Part shown: positions 34,608 to 42,639 of the stretch, in pieces | Numbering within the stretch: the stretch's first letter is position 1 | How the letters are laid out: every line of letters begins with the position of its first letter | NCBI GenBank assembly: GCA_964454265.1 | Contig: CAYVXD010000004.1 | Location: forward strand, 1-64,000 | Direction: 5' to 3' | Source of the DNA: JAUWMI01 sp964454265 | GTDB taxonomy: Bacteria > Sumerlaeota > Sumerlaeia > MWCT01 > JAUWMI01 | Length of the DNA: 64,000 nt | Translations under genes and position numbers: made by a program | The notes under the pieces: generated by a model | The model's input: only the letters and a program-made list of their open reading frames with translations | Databases searched by the model: none | What the model was told of the DNA's origin: nothing

Positions 34608-35060
34608 TCATTTTCTCAGGAGGGCTTTCAATTCGTCGGAGAACTCACTGACGTCCCGGAACTGTCGGTAAACTGAGGCAAATCGTACGTAGGCGACCTC
34701 GTCGAGATCCTTCAATCGCTTCAAGACCATTTCGCCGATTTTCAGGGAGCTGACTTCTTTGTCCATTTCATTATACAGGGTTTTTTCGACGAAGTCCACG
34801 ATTTTCTCGATGTCCTGGAGCGCCACAGGACGCTTCTCGCACGCCTTAAGAATCCCATTCAGAATTTTCTGTGGGTCAAAGGTCTCGCGTTTGCCGTCCC
34901 GCTTGATTACCATTAGCGGGATCTTTTCAATGACTTCAAATGTGGTGAAACGTCGGCGACAACTCAGACATTCGCGTCGGCGACGAACCGATTCCCCATT
35001 CTGGCACAGCCGGGAGTTGACGACTTTATCCTTCACGTTACCGCAGTAGGGACATTGCAT
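34608..35060 (-). CDS. nrdR: Transcriptional repressor NrdR
   Basis: A 150-residue protein with an N-terminal zinc ribbon (MQCPYCGNVKDKVVNSRLCQ with CLSC further on) and a central ATP-cone domain (RDGKRETFDPQKILNGILKA). It ends DLDEVAYVRFASVYRQFRDV, which is diagnostic for NrdR. It senses ATP/dATP and represses ribonucleotide reductase genes at paired NrdR boxes. No nrd gene is in the window. Its neighbours are trx upstream and cimA downstream, and thioredoxin is a reductant for ribonucleotide reductase. Confidence 0.97.
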   Translation of the reverse strand: MQCPYCGNVKDKVVNSRLCQNGESVRRRRECLSCRRRFTTFEVIEKIPLMVIKRDGKRETFDPQKILNGILKACEKRPVALQDIEKIVDFVEKTLYNEMDKEVSSLKIGEMVLKRLKDLDEVAYVRFASVYRQFRDVSEFSDELKALLRK

Positions 35061-35194
35061 ATGGCACCTCTCTCTGCGCTGTTGAGCTTTATGATCTCCT
35101 CTGAATGAACAAATACGCCGGGGATGTAAGACGACCTTGGCCCAAGCGCTTTATTGTCATTTGACAACAATGAAGGAAGATACGCCAGCGCATC

Positions 35195-35527
35195 TTAGCC
35201 AATATGCTTGTCAATTGCCTTCTTCAGCACCTCTTTAGGTACTGCACCTACAATGCGTTCCTTAGCCTCGCCAGATTTGACCAGGATGATGGTTGGTATG
35301 CTCTGAATGCTGAAATGTATTGCTATCTTCTGATTTTCGTCAACATTTAGCCTTCCCACTTTCAGTTTCCCCTGGTATTCGTTGGCCAACTCCTCGATGA
35401 TGGGTTCTACGCGCAGACAGGGACCGCACCATGGTGCCCAAAAATCAATTAATACCGGTAACTCGCTTTTGATCACCTCAGTCTCAAACTTATCGTCGCT
35501 AAATAAAGCAACATTTTCACCCGTCAT
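35195..35527 (-). CDS. trxA: Thioredoxin
   Basis: About 110 residues from the ATG at 35527, which has GGAGGGAAA just upstream; an earlier start adds eight unconserved residues. The thioredoxin fold has the active site DFWAPWCGPC (Cys-Gly-Pro-Cys), VGRLNVDENQKIAIHFSIQS and the cis-proline segment SIPTIILVKSGE. It reduces disulphides in cytoplasmic proteins such as ribonucleotide reductase. The MITE at 35569-35760 ends 41 bp before this start, so it separates the gene from any promoter upstream. Confidence 0.95.
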   Translation of the reverse strand: MTGENVALFSDDKFETEVIKSELPVLIDFWAPWCGPCLRVEPIIEELANEYQGKLKVGRLNVDENQKIAIHFSIQSIPTIILVKSGEAKERIVGAVPKEVLKKAIDKHIG

Positions 35528-35560
35528 TTTTCCCTCCAGCCAGAAGTTCAAAGAATGTCT

Positions 35561-35769
35561 AGGTAACTGAGGGGTCGGGGAGTTTTACCTCCGACCCCTC
35601 ATCCCGACCCTGAACAAAGTGAAGGGGAGGGATCTCCTTCAGGATGAATCCTTTCAAGCAATTATAGAGATCCATCCACAGTCATTATAGGAGTAAGATC
35701 CTTCGTCGCTTCGCTCCTCAGGATGAGCAGTCGGCGTTATAGAAAACTCCCCGACTGCTCAGGTAACTG
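35561..35769. mobile_element. MITE-like non-autonomous element, 192 bp, with 18-bp terminal inverted repeats and target duplication
   Basis: The element runs from 35569 to 35760. Its left end GAGGGGTCGGGGAGTTTT (35569-35586) and the reverse complement of its right end GAGCAGTCGGGGAGTTTT (35743-35760) match at 16 of 18 positions. It is flanked by AGGTAACTG at 35561-35569 and 35761-35769, a direct repeat of 8 or 9 bp that looks like a target-site duplication; the ninth base may belong to the element. There is no open frame inside. The interior carries a 10-bp stem (GAGGGGTCGG / CCGACCCCTC) and two related blocks around AGGATGA (35641 and 35720). It is probably mobilised in trans by a transposase encoded elsewhere. 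Confidence 0.85.
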
Positions 35770-35849
35770 TAATAATTCTGCTCGTCAAGTCAAGTTAAAT
35801 AACGGTAAATCCTTTGTTTAAGGAAGATCCGTGACCCTAAAGACCGGTC

Positions 35850-36590
35850 TTACAGTGTCTCAATCGCTGATATTGCTTCCTCTAACTTCATTCTGCCGCT
35901 GTATAATGCCTTTCCTATAATTACTCCTGTTATGTTAGGGCGGTTCAGACGTCCGATCGCCAACACATCATCAATGCTGCTGATTCCGCCTGAAGCAATG
36001 ACGCTGCACGGAACTTGCCGGGCCAGGGCGTCAATGCCAGCGAGATTGGGACCGACGAGCATCCCATCGCACTTTATATCAGTGTAAATGATGGTAGAGA
36101 CTCCTGAAGAGGCAACTCTGCGAGCGTAGCTAACTGCGTCATCGGCCTCCAGTTCCTGCCAGCCTTTTACCGCCACCTTCCCTTCTCGCGCGTCAATGCC
36201 CACTGCAATTTTCTCTCCGTATTGCGCGACTAAAGTACGTAGAAACTCAGGAGATTCGTATGCTTTGGTTCCCAGCACGACACGATCAATACCTAAATGG
36301 AGCACCCTGGTGATATGCTCCAGATCGCGAAGCCCGCCGCCAAATTGTATGCGCGCCTGCACGTTCTGGCGAATCCTTTTCACCACATCAAGATTCTGTG
36401 GTGTGCCCTGAAACGCCCCATCCAGGTCCACAATGTGGATTATTTCTGCTCCTGCCGCCTCCCAACGCCTTGCGACTTCCACCGGATCGTTGGAATAGAT
36501 GGTCTTTTGTGTCTTCTGGCCCTGCATTAATCTGACACAATTGCCAGCCATAAGATCAATGGCTGGAATCACCGTAAGGCCTTTTGCCAT
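35850..36590 (-). CDS. hisA: HisA, phosphoribosylformimino-5-aminoimidazole carboxamide ribotide isomerase
   Basis: A 246-residue TIM barrel. It has the catalytic Asp in VIPAIDLMAGNCVRL, phosphate-binding IQFGGGLRDLEHI and the second catalytic Asp in YTDIKCDGMLVGPN, and SVIASGGISSIDDVLAI before the end. It opens the ring of ProFAR in histidine synthesis. It is the only his biosynthetic gene here, so the pathway is scattered. The start matches the family. A sigma-70-like promoter lies 35-61 bp upstream. Confidence 0.96.
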   Translation of the reverse strand: MAKGLTVIPAIDLMAGNCVRLMQGQKTQKTIYSNDPVEVARRWEAAGAEIIHIVDLDGAFQGTPQNLDVVKRIRQNVQARIQFGGGLRDLEHITRVLHLGIDRVVLGTKAYESPEFLRTLVAQYGEKIAVGIDAREGKVAVKGWQELEADDAVSYARRVASSGVSTIIYTDIKCDGMLVGPNLAGIDALARQVPCSVIASGGISSIDDVLAIGRLNRPNITGVIIGKALYSGRMKLEEAISAIETL

Positions 36591-37034
36591 ACCAGATCCT
36601 TCGTAAGGTTTTAAAATGTAAGCATTTATAGCACATTCGGAGCAATGTCAAACCCTTTTTTTGGACGTCTCAAAAGGCAACTGAATGAACAGTTTTTCCT
36701 CGTGATGCTAGTGATAGTGGTATGCGTTGTGACAGTTGAAGAACACCTCGTTCCAATAGCATGGGATGCACAAAGTCGCAGCAGCGCCTTTAGTCAGTGA
36801 AAAAAGTGGATGAAGCTCCTGGCGAGAAAAGGTTGAAAACTGCGCCATTCCGGTTAGAGTATAAAAACAGTTGACTTATGGAACGCAAAAAGTTTTACTC
36901 GGATAGTTCATCTATAAAGAGTTAGCGCTTGTAAAGCGCGACATTCTGTGTAATCCGAATTGATTTGCCCTAATGGCTGCTTGCTTTAAGTTTTGCAGTG
37001 GTCGAATTACGCCTAATCAGAGGTCATCAGGCTC
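36591..37034. other. Divergent promoter region between hisA and the glycan cluster
   Basis: A 444-bp gap between divergently transcribed genes. The hisA promoter is called at 36625-36651. For the plus-strand side, TTGACT near 36872 and TATAAA near 36861 are seen but do not form a well-spaced pair, so no promoter is called. No gene or repeat-family member is seen. Confidence 0.45.
36625..36651 (-). promoter_or_regulatory. Probable sigma-70 promoter of hisA
   Basis: On the minus strand a perfect -35 TTGACA (complement at 36646-36651) is followed after 15 bases by TATAAA (36625-36630), or after 17 bases by TAAATG. The expected start of transcription lies about 28-30 bp before the hisA start codon. 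Spacing of 15 is short, so the exact -10 is uncertain. Confidence 0.5.
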
Positions 37035-38456
37035 TTGAACGCCTCGGTCTCCCGATTGCTCCATAAGCTCCTCCTCGTTCACGTGGCGCTCCTACTGTTT
37101 TTAACGCCACTTTTCCTTTTGCCTCGTCTGGCGACATACAATCCTGTTATTGATTCCAAGAAGCTGATTGCATTCTTTCTCTTGTGCTCCTTTTTCATTT
37201 TCTATTGCATCCGTATTGTGGTTGCGGGCATTCCGCGCTTTCAGGTGTCGCTGGTGAACGTATCGGCAGGACTGTTGCTAGTGTCTGTGATAATTGCATG
37301 TGTGGCGTCAGGAAACGTGATCTATTGCTTTCAAGAGGCGTTGATTTCCATCTTCCTGCTGGGATTGTTCTTTGTGCTTCAACCGCTCCTGACAGGGCAT
37401 CAGGAGATTAAAAAGTTGCAACTGGTGGCGATACTGGCTGCTGTCCTCGTCAGCATATACGGCTTGCTTCAGTATTTCAATCTGAACGTGCTAGCCGGCG
37501 CGTTTCCTTACGTGCGTCCGAGCAAAGAGAGCCGGAACTTTATTCTATCAACCATCGGCAATCCTGAGTACCTGGGCGGCTACCTGGCGCCATTTGCCGT
37601 TATGTTGATTCCGCAGCTGCTGGCGCATCGCAAAGTAATGGCCCGCTTCCTCAGGGCTTTAGGGTTTGTCCTGTTTGCATTCGTGATGCTTCTGACGGGT
37701 GCGCGCGGCGCATGGCTCGGGATGCTTGGCGGCGCTCTGTTTGTTGCATATTGGATAGTGCGCTGGAAGCCGTTGCGTATTTCGCCACGCGCTGGCTGGA
37801 TTTCGGTGATTTTAGGAGCGATAGTGGTTTTGCTGCTGGTTGTCTTTTCGTTTCCTAATCCAATTAATACGCGCGACGCACGGGTAATGGGTCGCTTCAA
37901 GGAGCTGGCTGATCCGAGATCAGAATCCATCAAACAGCGCATTCTGTTTTATGCAATCTGTGCTGAGATGGTTGGCGACCGTCCGATTGTGGGTTTTGGC
38001 GAGGGCATGTTTCAGGTTAACTTCTACGAGTACGTGAAGCGGCTCGTTGAGAAAGATGAACGAGCGGGTATGACACTATTTGCGATTGATCTGGAAAACC
38101 GTGTGGCTGAGCATGCGCATAATGATTATTTGCAATTTTGGGTCGAGCGTGGCAGTATGGGGCTTTTCCTCTTTGTCCTGTTGCTGCTGGCGTACTTTTT
38201 CGCGGTGAACGGTCAGCTGCGTACTGCTCATTGCGGCAGCGCAGTCTGGCTCCTGCAGCTGAGTCTGAGCGGTGCTATCGTCTGCCTGTTGATTAGCAGC
38301 ACGTTTAGCTTTCCCCTGCATTTGCCTACTCGAGCGTCGCTCTTCTGGATTCTGCTTTCTATGAGTGTATGTTTAGCATTTCCGGCTTCTCGAAATGATG
38401 CTACAGGCAGAGATGCCTGTGCTACCGATGCAAGGCCGCGAGGCGATGAGGCGTAG
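37035..38456 (+). CDS. O-antigen ligase/polymerase-like membrane protein
   Basis: A 473-residue, very hydrophobic protein with about ten to twelve membrane segments and the Wzy_C/WaaL-type large outside loop before the last segments. That loop contains RPIVGFGEGMFQVNFYEYVK and the conserved AEHAHNDYLQFWVERGSMGL; His-Asn-Asp is the family's diagnostic motif. Ahead of it is MLLTGARGAWLGMLGGALF. It polymerises or attaches lipid-linked glycan at the outer face of the inner membrane. The start is a TTG, with no strong ribosome binding site. The last 20 residues (from NDATGRDACATDARP) come from a palindromic repeat inserted at the 3' end. Confidence 0.85.
   Translation: MNASVSRLLHKLLLVHVALLLFLTPLFLLPRLATYNPVIDSKKLIAFFLLCSFFIFYCIRIVVAGIPRFQVSLVNVSAGLLLVSVIIACVASGNVIYCFQEALISIFLLGLFFVLQPLLTGHQEIKKLQLVAILAAVLVSIYGLLQYFNLNVLAGAFPYVRPSKESRNFILSTIGNPEYLGGYLAPFAVMLIPQLLAHRKVMARFLRALGFVLFAFVMLLTGARGAWLGMLGGALFVAYWIVRWKPLRISPRAGWISVILGAIVVLLLVVFSFPNPINTRDARVMGRFKELADPRSESIKQRILFYAICAEMVGDRPIVGFGEGMFQVNFYEYVKRLVEKDERAGMTLFAIDLENRVAEHAHNDYLQFWVERGSMGLFLFVLLLLAYFFAVNGQLRTAHCGSAVWLLQLSLSGAIVCLLISSTFSFPLHLPTRASLFWILLSMSVCLAFPASRNDATGRDACATDARPRGDEA
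38403..38420. repeat. Short palindrome ACAGGCA-N4-TGCCTGT inside the 3' end of a gene
   Basis: A perfect 7-bp stem within the last codons of the O-antigen ligase-like gene. Translated, it gives the tail ATGRDACATDARPRG. The hairpin resembles the ACGGGCA/TGCCCGT hairpin at 9008-9024 in layout. It appears to have been inserted near the original end of the gene and read through. Confidence 0.55.
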
Positions 38457-38458
38457 CT

Positions 38459-39610
38459 GTGAAAGTTCTTTTTCTTCTGAACGCCTATGAGGAAGACGGA
38501 CCTGGATTGTTGATCTTTTCAATTATTCAAGAAATGCAACGCTCTGGCGCAGTTGCATGTTCCACTGTGGCACTGTCGAGAGGAGGGCCGCTGCAAGAGC
38601 GATTTGACGCGCTCGGAGTACCTACAGCCGTGGTGGGGATGAAAAGCGTTTGTGACATTGCAGCGATCGGGCGATTTATTCGGCATCTAAAACAGGAGCG
38701 CTGCAGCGTGCTTCATACAAATCTCATCCGGGCCGATCTGATTGGTCGGATGGCGGCCAAGCTGGCCGGGGTTCCTCTTATCGTGACTACGGAGCACGGC
38801 ATTCACACGTGGGATGTGAAAGGTCGGGTTGTGAAATGGTTGGTGCGTCTCTTGTATCGTTTGACAACGCGGTTTACCGATCGGATTATTGCGGTCTCCG
38901 AGTTTGTAGCACAGGATCTCAGGCGTAATGGCATCTCCGATGTGAAGATCACACGCATCTATAACGGGATTGATACTGATCCGTACCATCCGCTGCCAGA
39001 GGAGCAACGGCGTGAGCTTTGCCCATACCTGGCAGACTGGGAGGTGCAGCATCTGGTCGGGGTTATAGGCAATATGGTGGCGCTGAAGGGACACGCCTGG
39101 TGTGTTCAGGCGATTCCTGCGATTGTCGCGCAGCACCCTGACACGCTCTTTGTCTTCGTTGGCAAAGGACCGCTGCGTCAGGAGATCCAGCAAATGGTGA
39201 GCTCTCTTGGCCTTGAGAAGCATGTGCGGTTCACGGGGCATCTGTCGGCATTGTTGCCACGGCTCATGGGATCGCTTGACGTGCTGGTTCAGCCGAGTCT
39301 GGTAGAATCGTTCGGATTGGCAGTTGTGGAAGCTCAGGCATGTGGGGTGCCGGTAGTTGCCACAAGAGTAGGAGGATTGCCCGAGATTGTTGTTGATGGT
39401 GAAACCGGGTTTTTGGTGACATCAGAAGATCCTGAGGCACTGGCAGACAAGGTCAATGTGCTCCTGAGCGAGCCTGTGCTTGCGCGAAGTATGGGTAGAA
39501 GGGGACGGGAGAAAGTCCTGGCCCAGTTTCAGATTCAGCAGACAGCCAGTGCTTATGCGGAGCTTTATCGAAAGTTGGCTAGGGAAAAAGCCATAGACAG
39601 CGAATCATGA
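38459..39610 (+). CDS. Glycosyltransferase family 4
   Basis: A 383-residue GT-B transferase starting with GTG two bases after the previous stop. The N-terminus MKVLFLLNAYEEDGPGLLIF is followed by LHTNLIRADLIGRMAAKLAG and VTTEHGIHTWD. The C-terminal domain has VIGNMVALKGHAWCVQAIP, FVFVGKGPLRQEI and the E-x7-E motif PSLVESFGLAVVEAQACGVP. It is similar to capsule and exopolysaccharide GT4 enzymes. The close spacing to the ligase-like gene indicates one operon. Donor sugar unknown. Confidence 0.88.
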   Translation: MKVLFLLNAYEEDGPGLLIFSIIQEMQRSGAVACSTVALSRGGPLQERFDALGVPTAVVGMKSVCDIAAIGRFIRHLKQERCSVLHTNLIRADLIGRMAAKLAGVPLIVTTEHGIHTWDVKGRVVKWLVRLLYRLTTRFTDRIIAVSEFVAQDLRRNGISDVKITRIYNGIDTDPYHPLPEEQRRELCPYLADWEVQHLVGVIGNMVALKGHAWCVQAIPAIVAQHPDTLFVFVGKGPLRQEIQQMVSSLGLEKHVRFTGHLSALLPRLMGSLDVLVQPSLVESFGLAVVEAQACGVPVVATRVGGLPEIVVDGETGFLVTSEDPEALADKVNVLLSEPVLARSMGRRGREKVLAQFQIQQTASAYAELYRKLAREKAIDSES

Positions 39611-39630
39611 ATGCCAGGGATTCATAACTA

Positions 39631-40629
39631 GTGGCAGACTATCAGGTGCACAGCATTCAGGAGCGACATTATCGTCTGTGGGATGACTTTGTTGCTGCTT
39701 CGCCGCAGGGATGTTTCTACCACACCAGCTGCTGGAAACAGATCATTGATACCGGGACAACGTATACCATGCGTTTGTACGGATGTTTCCTTGGTGGCAC
39801 GCTTGTGGGCGGCTGTACACTGACTGAGAAGGTTCAGCTGGGCCGTCATGCAGCGGTAAACGCCTTGACCACGCCGTATGCCGGGTTTCTGCTGCCGTCT
39901 ACTTCGGGGACGAAGATTTCCGATCAAACCTCCCACGAGCACGCAATTCTCTCTGCTTTGAGTCGCTTTCTCGAAGCGCGGTTTCATCAGATTACGCTGT
40001 ACAATTCGCCGGGACTGGCAGACGTGCGGCCGCTGACGCAGAGCGGCTGGAGCGCGGTGCCGTGTTATACGTATGTGCTGGATATCAGCGAGCCGAGGCG
40101 AGTGTGGGAACGTATGGATGGAAGCGTGCGACAGGCAATTCGAAAAGCCGTGAAACAGCAGTTTCATGTTGGTACGTCCACAGATGTGGATAGCTTTTAT
40201 GGTCTCCTGGACAAGACACTTGGCAGGCGCCGCTTGCCAAATTTGATTCCCAGACGCCTGCTTGATACATTGATGCACACCGACAGTCTGAAAGATCGTC
40301 GGTTCTTACTCACAGCGCAGCCCAAGAGCGGAGGACTTGCGAGCGGCATCCTGGTGCTGTGGGATCAGACCACTGCCTACTACGCGCTTGCTGCCACTGA
40401 CCCTGCTCTGTACGGTAGCGGTGTCCACTCGCTCTTGATCTGGGAGCTGATTCAGCGTCTTTCACCGGTTGTTGGGATACTGGATTTTGTTGGTGCGAAT
40501 ATTCCCAGCATTGCACGATTTAAAGAAGGGTTCAACCCACAGCTCGAGACCCATTATTGTGTTGAGAAATGGCGATCCCTTCTATTGAAATGGAGCAAAC
40601 GGCTGGTTCGTCGCCTCCGGGGTTATTGA
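39631..40629 (+). CDS. FemAB/GNAT-fold acyltransferase-like protein
   Basis: A 332-residue protein starting with GTG. Segments VAASPQGCFYHTSCWKQIID and AVPCYTYVLDISEPRRVWER resemble FemAB-related proteins, which have two GNAT-like domains. The charged stretch SVRQAIRKAVKQQFHV and the later GILVLWDQTTAYYALAATDP and FVGANIPSIARFKEGFNPQL support this. Proteins of this type in polysaccharide clusters are thought to add an acyl or aminoacyl group to a lipid-linked sugar. The substrate is unknown. It sits 20 bp after a GT4 gene. The family assignment is by pattern only. Confidence 0.72.
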   Translation: MADYQVHSIQERHYRLWDDFVAASPQGCFYHTSCWKQIIDTGTTYTMRLYGCFLGGTLVGGCTLTEKVQLGRHAAVNALTTPYAGFLLPSTSGTKISDQTSHEHAILSALSRFLEARFHQITLYNSPGLADVRPLTQSGWSAVPCYTYVLDISEPRRVWERMDGSVRQAIRKAVKQQFHVGTSTDVDSFYGLLDKTLGRRRLPNLIPRRLLDTLMHTDSLKDRRFLLTAQPKSGGLASGILVLWDQTTAYYALAATDPALYGSGVHSLLIWELIQRLSPVVGILDFVGANIPSIARFKEGFNPQLETHYCVEKWRSLLLKWSKRLVRRLRGY

Positions 40630-40791
40630 AGTAGAAAAATTCCTGGCAATTCCCTGGTGCAATGGTGTATGAAGCTGCGCGCGATGCACGCCAAAGACCA
40701 GCTGTGATAAACTGAACCCCTTTTTCATGGGGGAGAAAAGACTCATCGTGCGTATTGTCTTGAGACTCTTTCTACAAATGAGGCTGCACTC

Positions 40792-41568
40792 ATGAAGATT
40801 CATCCGACGGCAATTGTCAGCCCAAAGGCACAGCTGGATACGACAGTGGAAGTTGGCCCATACGCGATAGTTGAGGAGAACGTAAAGATCGGAGCGCGAA
40901 CAATAGTAATGGCGCACGCCTACATTAGCGGATGGACGGAGATTGGCGAGGATAACCGAATTCACATCGGGGCTGTGATTGGTCATGTTCCGCAATACAT
41001 TGCGTTCAAGGGCCAGAGGTCTTATGTCCGGATCGGCAACGGGAATACGATTCGCGAGTATGTGACGATCCACCGCTCGATTGAAGAGGAGCATGCTACG
41101 GTGATTGGTGATCGGAATTTTCTCATGGCCATGAGCCATGTGGCGCATGACTGCGTATTGGGAAATGAAATAATACTTGCGAACTCAGTGTTGCTCGCCG
41201 GCCATGTAGCCATTCAGGACAAGGTGATGATTTCAGGCAGTAGTGGGGTGCATCAGTATGTGCGGGTAGGAAGGATTGCCATGGTTTCCGGCCTGACGCG
41301 CGTAGTCAAAGACGTTCCACCGTTCATGATAGTCGAGGGCGAATCCACGGTGCGCGGGTTGAATGTTATCGGGATGCGGCGTGCGAATATTCCACCAGAG
41401 AATCGCGAGGCAGTGAAGCGCGCATATCGGCTTCTCTACCGGAGCGGGCTAAACTTACCGCATGCGCTGGAGGCCATTCAGTCGGAACCCATATGCGAGG
41501 AAGTCCGGCTGATTGTCGAGTTCGTGCAGCAGTCGCAGCGGGGGATTTGCAAGCACTATGTTAAATAA
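40792..41568 (+). CDS. lpxA: LpxA-type acyl-ACP--UDP-sugar O-acyltransferase
   Basis: A 258-residue left-handed beta-helix protein with hexapeptide repeats from residue 1 to about 190 (IHPTAIVSPKAQLDTTVEVG, GPYAIVEENVKIGA, IGDRNFLMAMSHVAHDCVLG). A helical C-terminal domain follows (NIPPENREAVKRAYRLLYRS). The catalytic His lies in SHVAHDCVLGN. LpxA adds a hydroxyacyl chain to UDP-GlcNAc, the first step of lipid A synthesis. Two features are unusual. The segment that reads DLKY in the E. coli enzyme is YIAF here. The gene also stands alone among glycan genes instead of with lpxD-fabZ-lpxB. It may be true LpxA or a relative acting on another UDP-sugar. Confidence 0.85.
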   Translation: MKIHPTAIVSPKAQLDTTVEVGPYAIVEENVKIGARTIVMAHAYISGWTEIGEDNRIHIGAVIGHVPQYIAFKGQRSYVRIGNGNTIREYVTIHRSIEEEHATVIGDRNFLMAMSHVAHDCVLGNEIILANSVLLAGHVAIQDKVMISGSSGVHQYVRVGRIAMVSGLTRVVKDVPPFMIVEGESTVRGLNVIGMRRANIPPENREAVKRAYRLLYRSGLNLPHALEAIQSEPICEEVRLIVEFVQQSQRGICKHYVK

Positions 41569-41640
41569 ATGGGTAGCCAAGTAGCGCACTTTAGCGGCTT
41601 GTGGTGCAAGACCGGCAGCTTCCGGCTGAAAGCCTAGTCC

Positions 41641-42639
41641 GTGGATTTCCCCATTTTCGATTCTGACATGGAAGAGACTGAACAGACGTCACTTGTTTCC
41701 GTCATTATAGTGAATTGGAATACGTATGCAGAGCTCCGGCTGTGTCTTGAGGCCTTGCGTGGCCAGCAGGTAATTCCGCTTGAGATTATCGTGGTGGATA
41801 ATAACTCTTCGAATGGTAGTGCCCGGAACTTGCCACATGAGTTTCCGTCAGTCCGCCTGATTGCTAATCGAGAGAATCTCGGCTTCGCAGAGGGATGCAA
41901 TCAGGGTTTGCGCATTAGCCAGGGGCACTACATGCTCTTGCTTAACCCAGACACAGTTCCGAATCCCGATGCAATCAAGGCAATGGCTCGGTTCCTTGAG
42001 ACGAATCAATCGGCTGGAGCTGTGGGGTGTCAACTCGTTTTGCCTGATGGGACAGCGCAGATTACCTATAGCGCGTTACCGAATTTCCGGACCTACCTGG
42101 TGCTGCATTCCCTCTTGAGTCCGATGATAAGGAAAATGCGAAGAATTGCACGTGCGGTACGCCAGGGGCTTGGCATTCGTGAACGCATGGCTGGGCCCAG
42201 GGAAGTTGGCTGGCTGATGGGCGCATGCATGATGGTGCGGCGGAAGATGGTTGATCAGGTGGGCCTGTTGGACAGCGAGTTCTTTATGTATTGTGAAGAT
42301 ACGGATTGGTGCAAGCGCATGCACGACCACGGATGGCAGATATTTTATCTTCCGTCGGCTTCGATTGCACACTTGCATCAGCGCAGTAGCCGACAACGGA
42401 AATTTGCCACACTCGTCCAGCTCTATACATCGCTTCGCAGATATTATCTGAAGCACAAATCTGGTAATGCTTTGCTAGTGCTGACAGTGCTGGTGACCGT
42501 TGATATGATATCTCGTCTTGTTTTGCTAGCACTCGCGAGAGTGGTCACGTTTGACCAGAGCGATGTGAATCGAGAGCGGCATCGTGCTGTGCGGGAAATC
42601 CTCAGGCTCTATTGGCATCCCCGGAGCTCAGACCGATGA
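41641..42639 (+). CDS. Glycosyltransferase family 2 (rhamnosyltransferase-like)
   Basis: A 332-residue GT-A enzyme. The GT2 opening VSVIIVNWNTYAELRLCLEA, nucleotide-binding IIVVDNNSSNGSA, NLGFAEGCNQGL and the DxD-like LLLNPDTVP are followed by GWLMGACMMVRRKMVDQVG and FFMYCEDTDWCKRMHDHGW, characteristic of the WbbL/RfbF rhamnosyltransferase group. The C-terminus has a hydrophobic helix near 280-305. The start is GTG at 41641; an ATG at 41668 is possible. It overlaps the next gene by ATGA. Confidence 0.87.
   Translation: MDFPIFDSDMEETEQTSLVSVIIVNWNTYAELRLCLEALRGQQVIPLEIIVVDNNSSNGSARNLPHEFPSVRLIANRENLGFAEGCNQGLRISQGHYMLLLNPDTVPNPDAIKAMARFLETNQSAGAVGCQLVLPDGTAQITYSALPNFRTYLVLHSLLSPMIRKMRRIARAVRQGLGIRERMAGPREVGWLMGACMMVRRKMVDQVGLLDSEFFMYCEDTDWCKRMHDHGWQIFYLPSASIAHLHQRSSRQRKFATLVQLYTSLRRYYLKHKSGNALLVLTVLVTVDMISRLVLLALARVVTFDQSDVNRERHRAVREILRLYWHPRSSDR

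Noticed and set aside
39628..40278. Minus-strand open frame of 216 codons
   Set aside because: It is antisense to the FemAB-like gene and rich in His/Arg/Gln as expected for a shadow frame.
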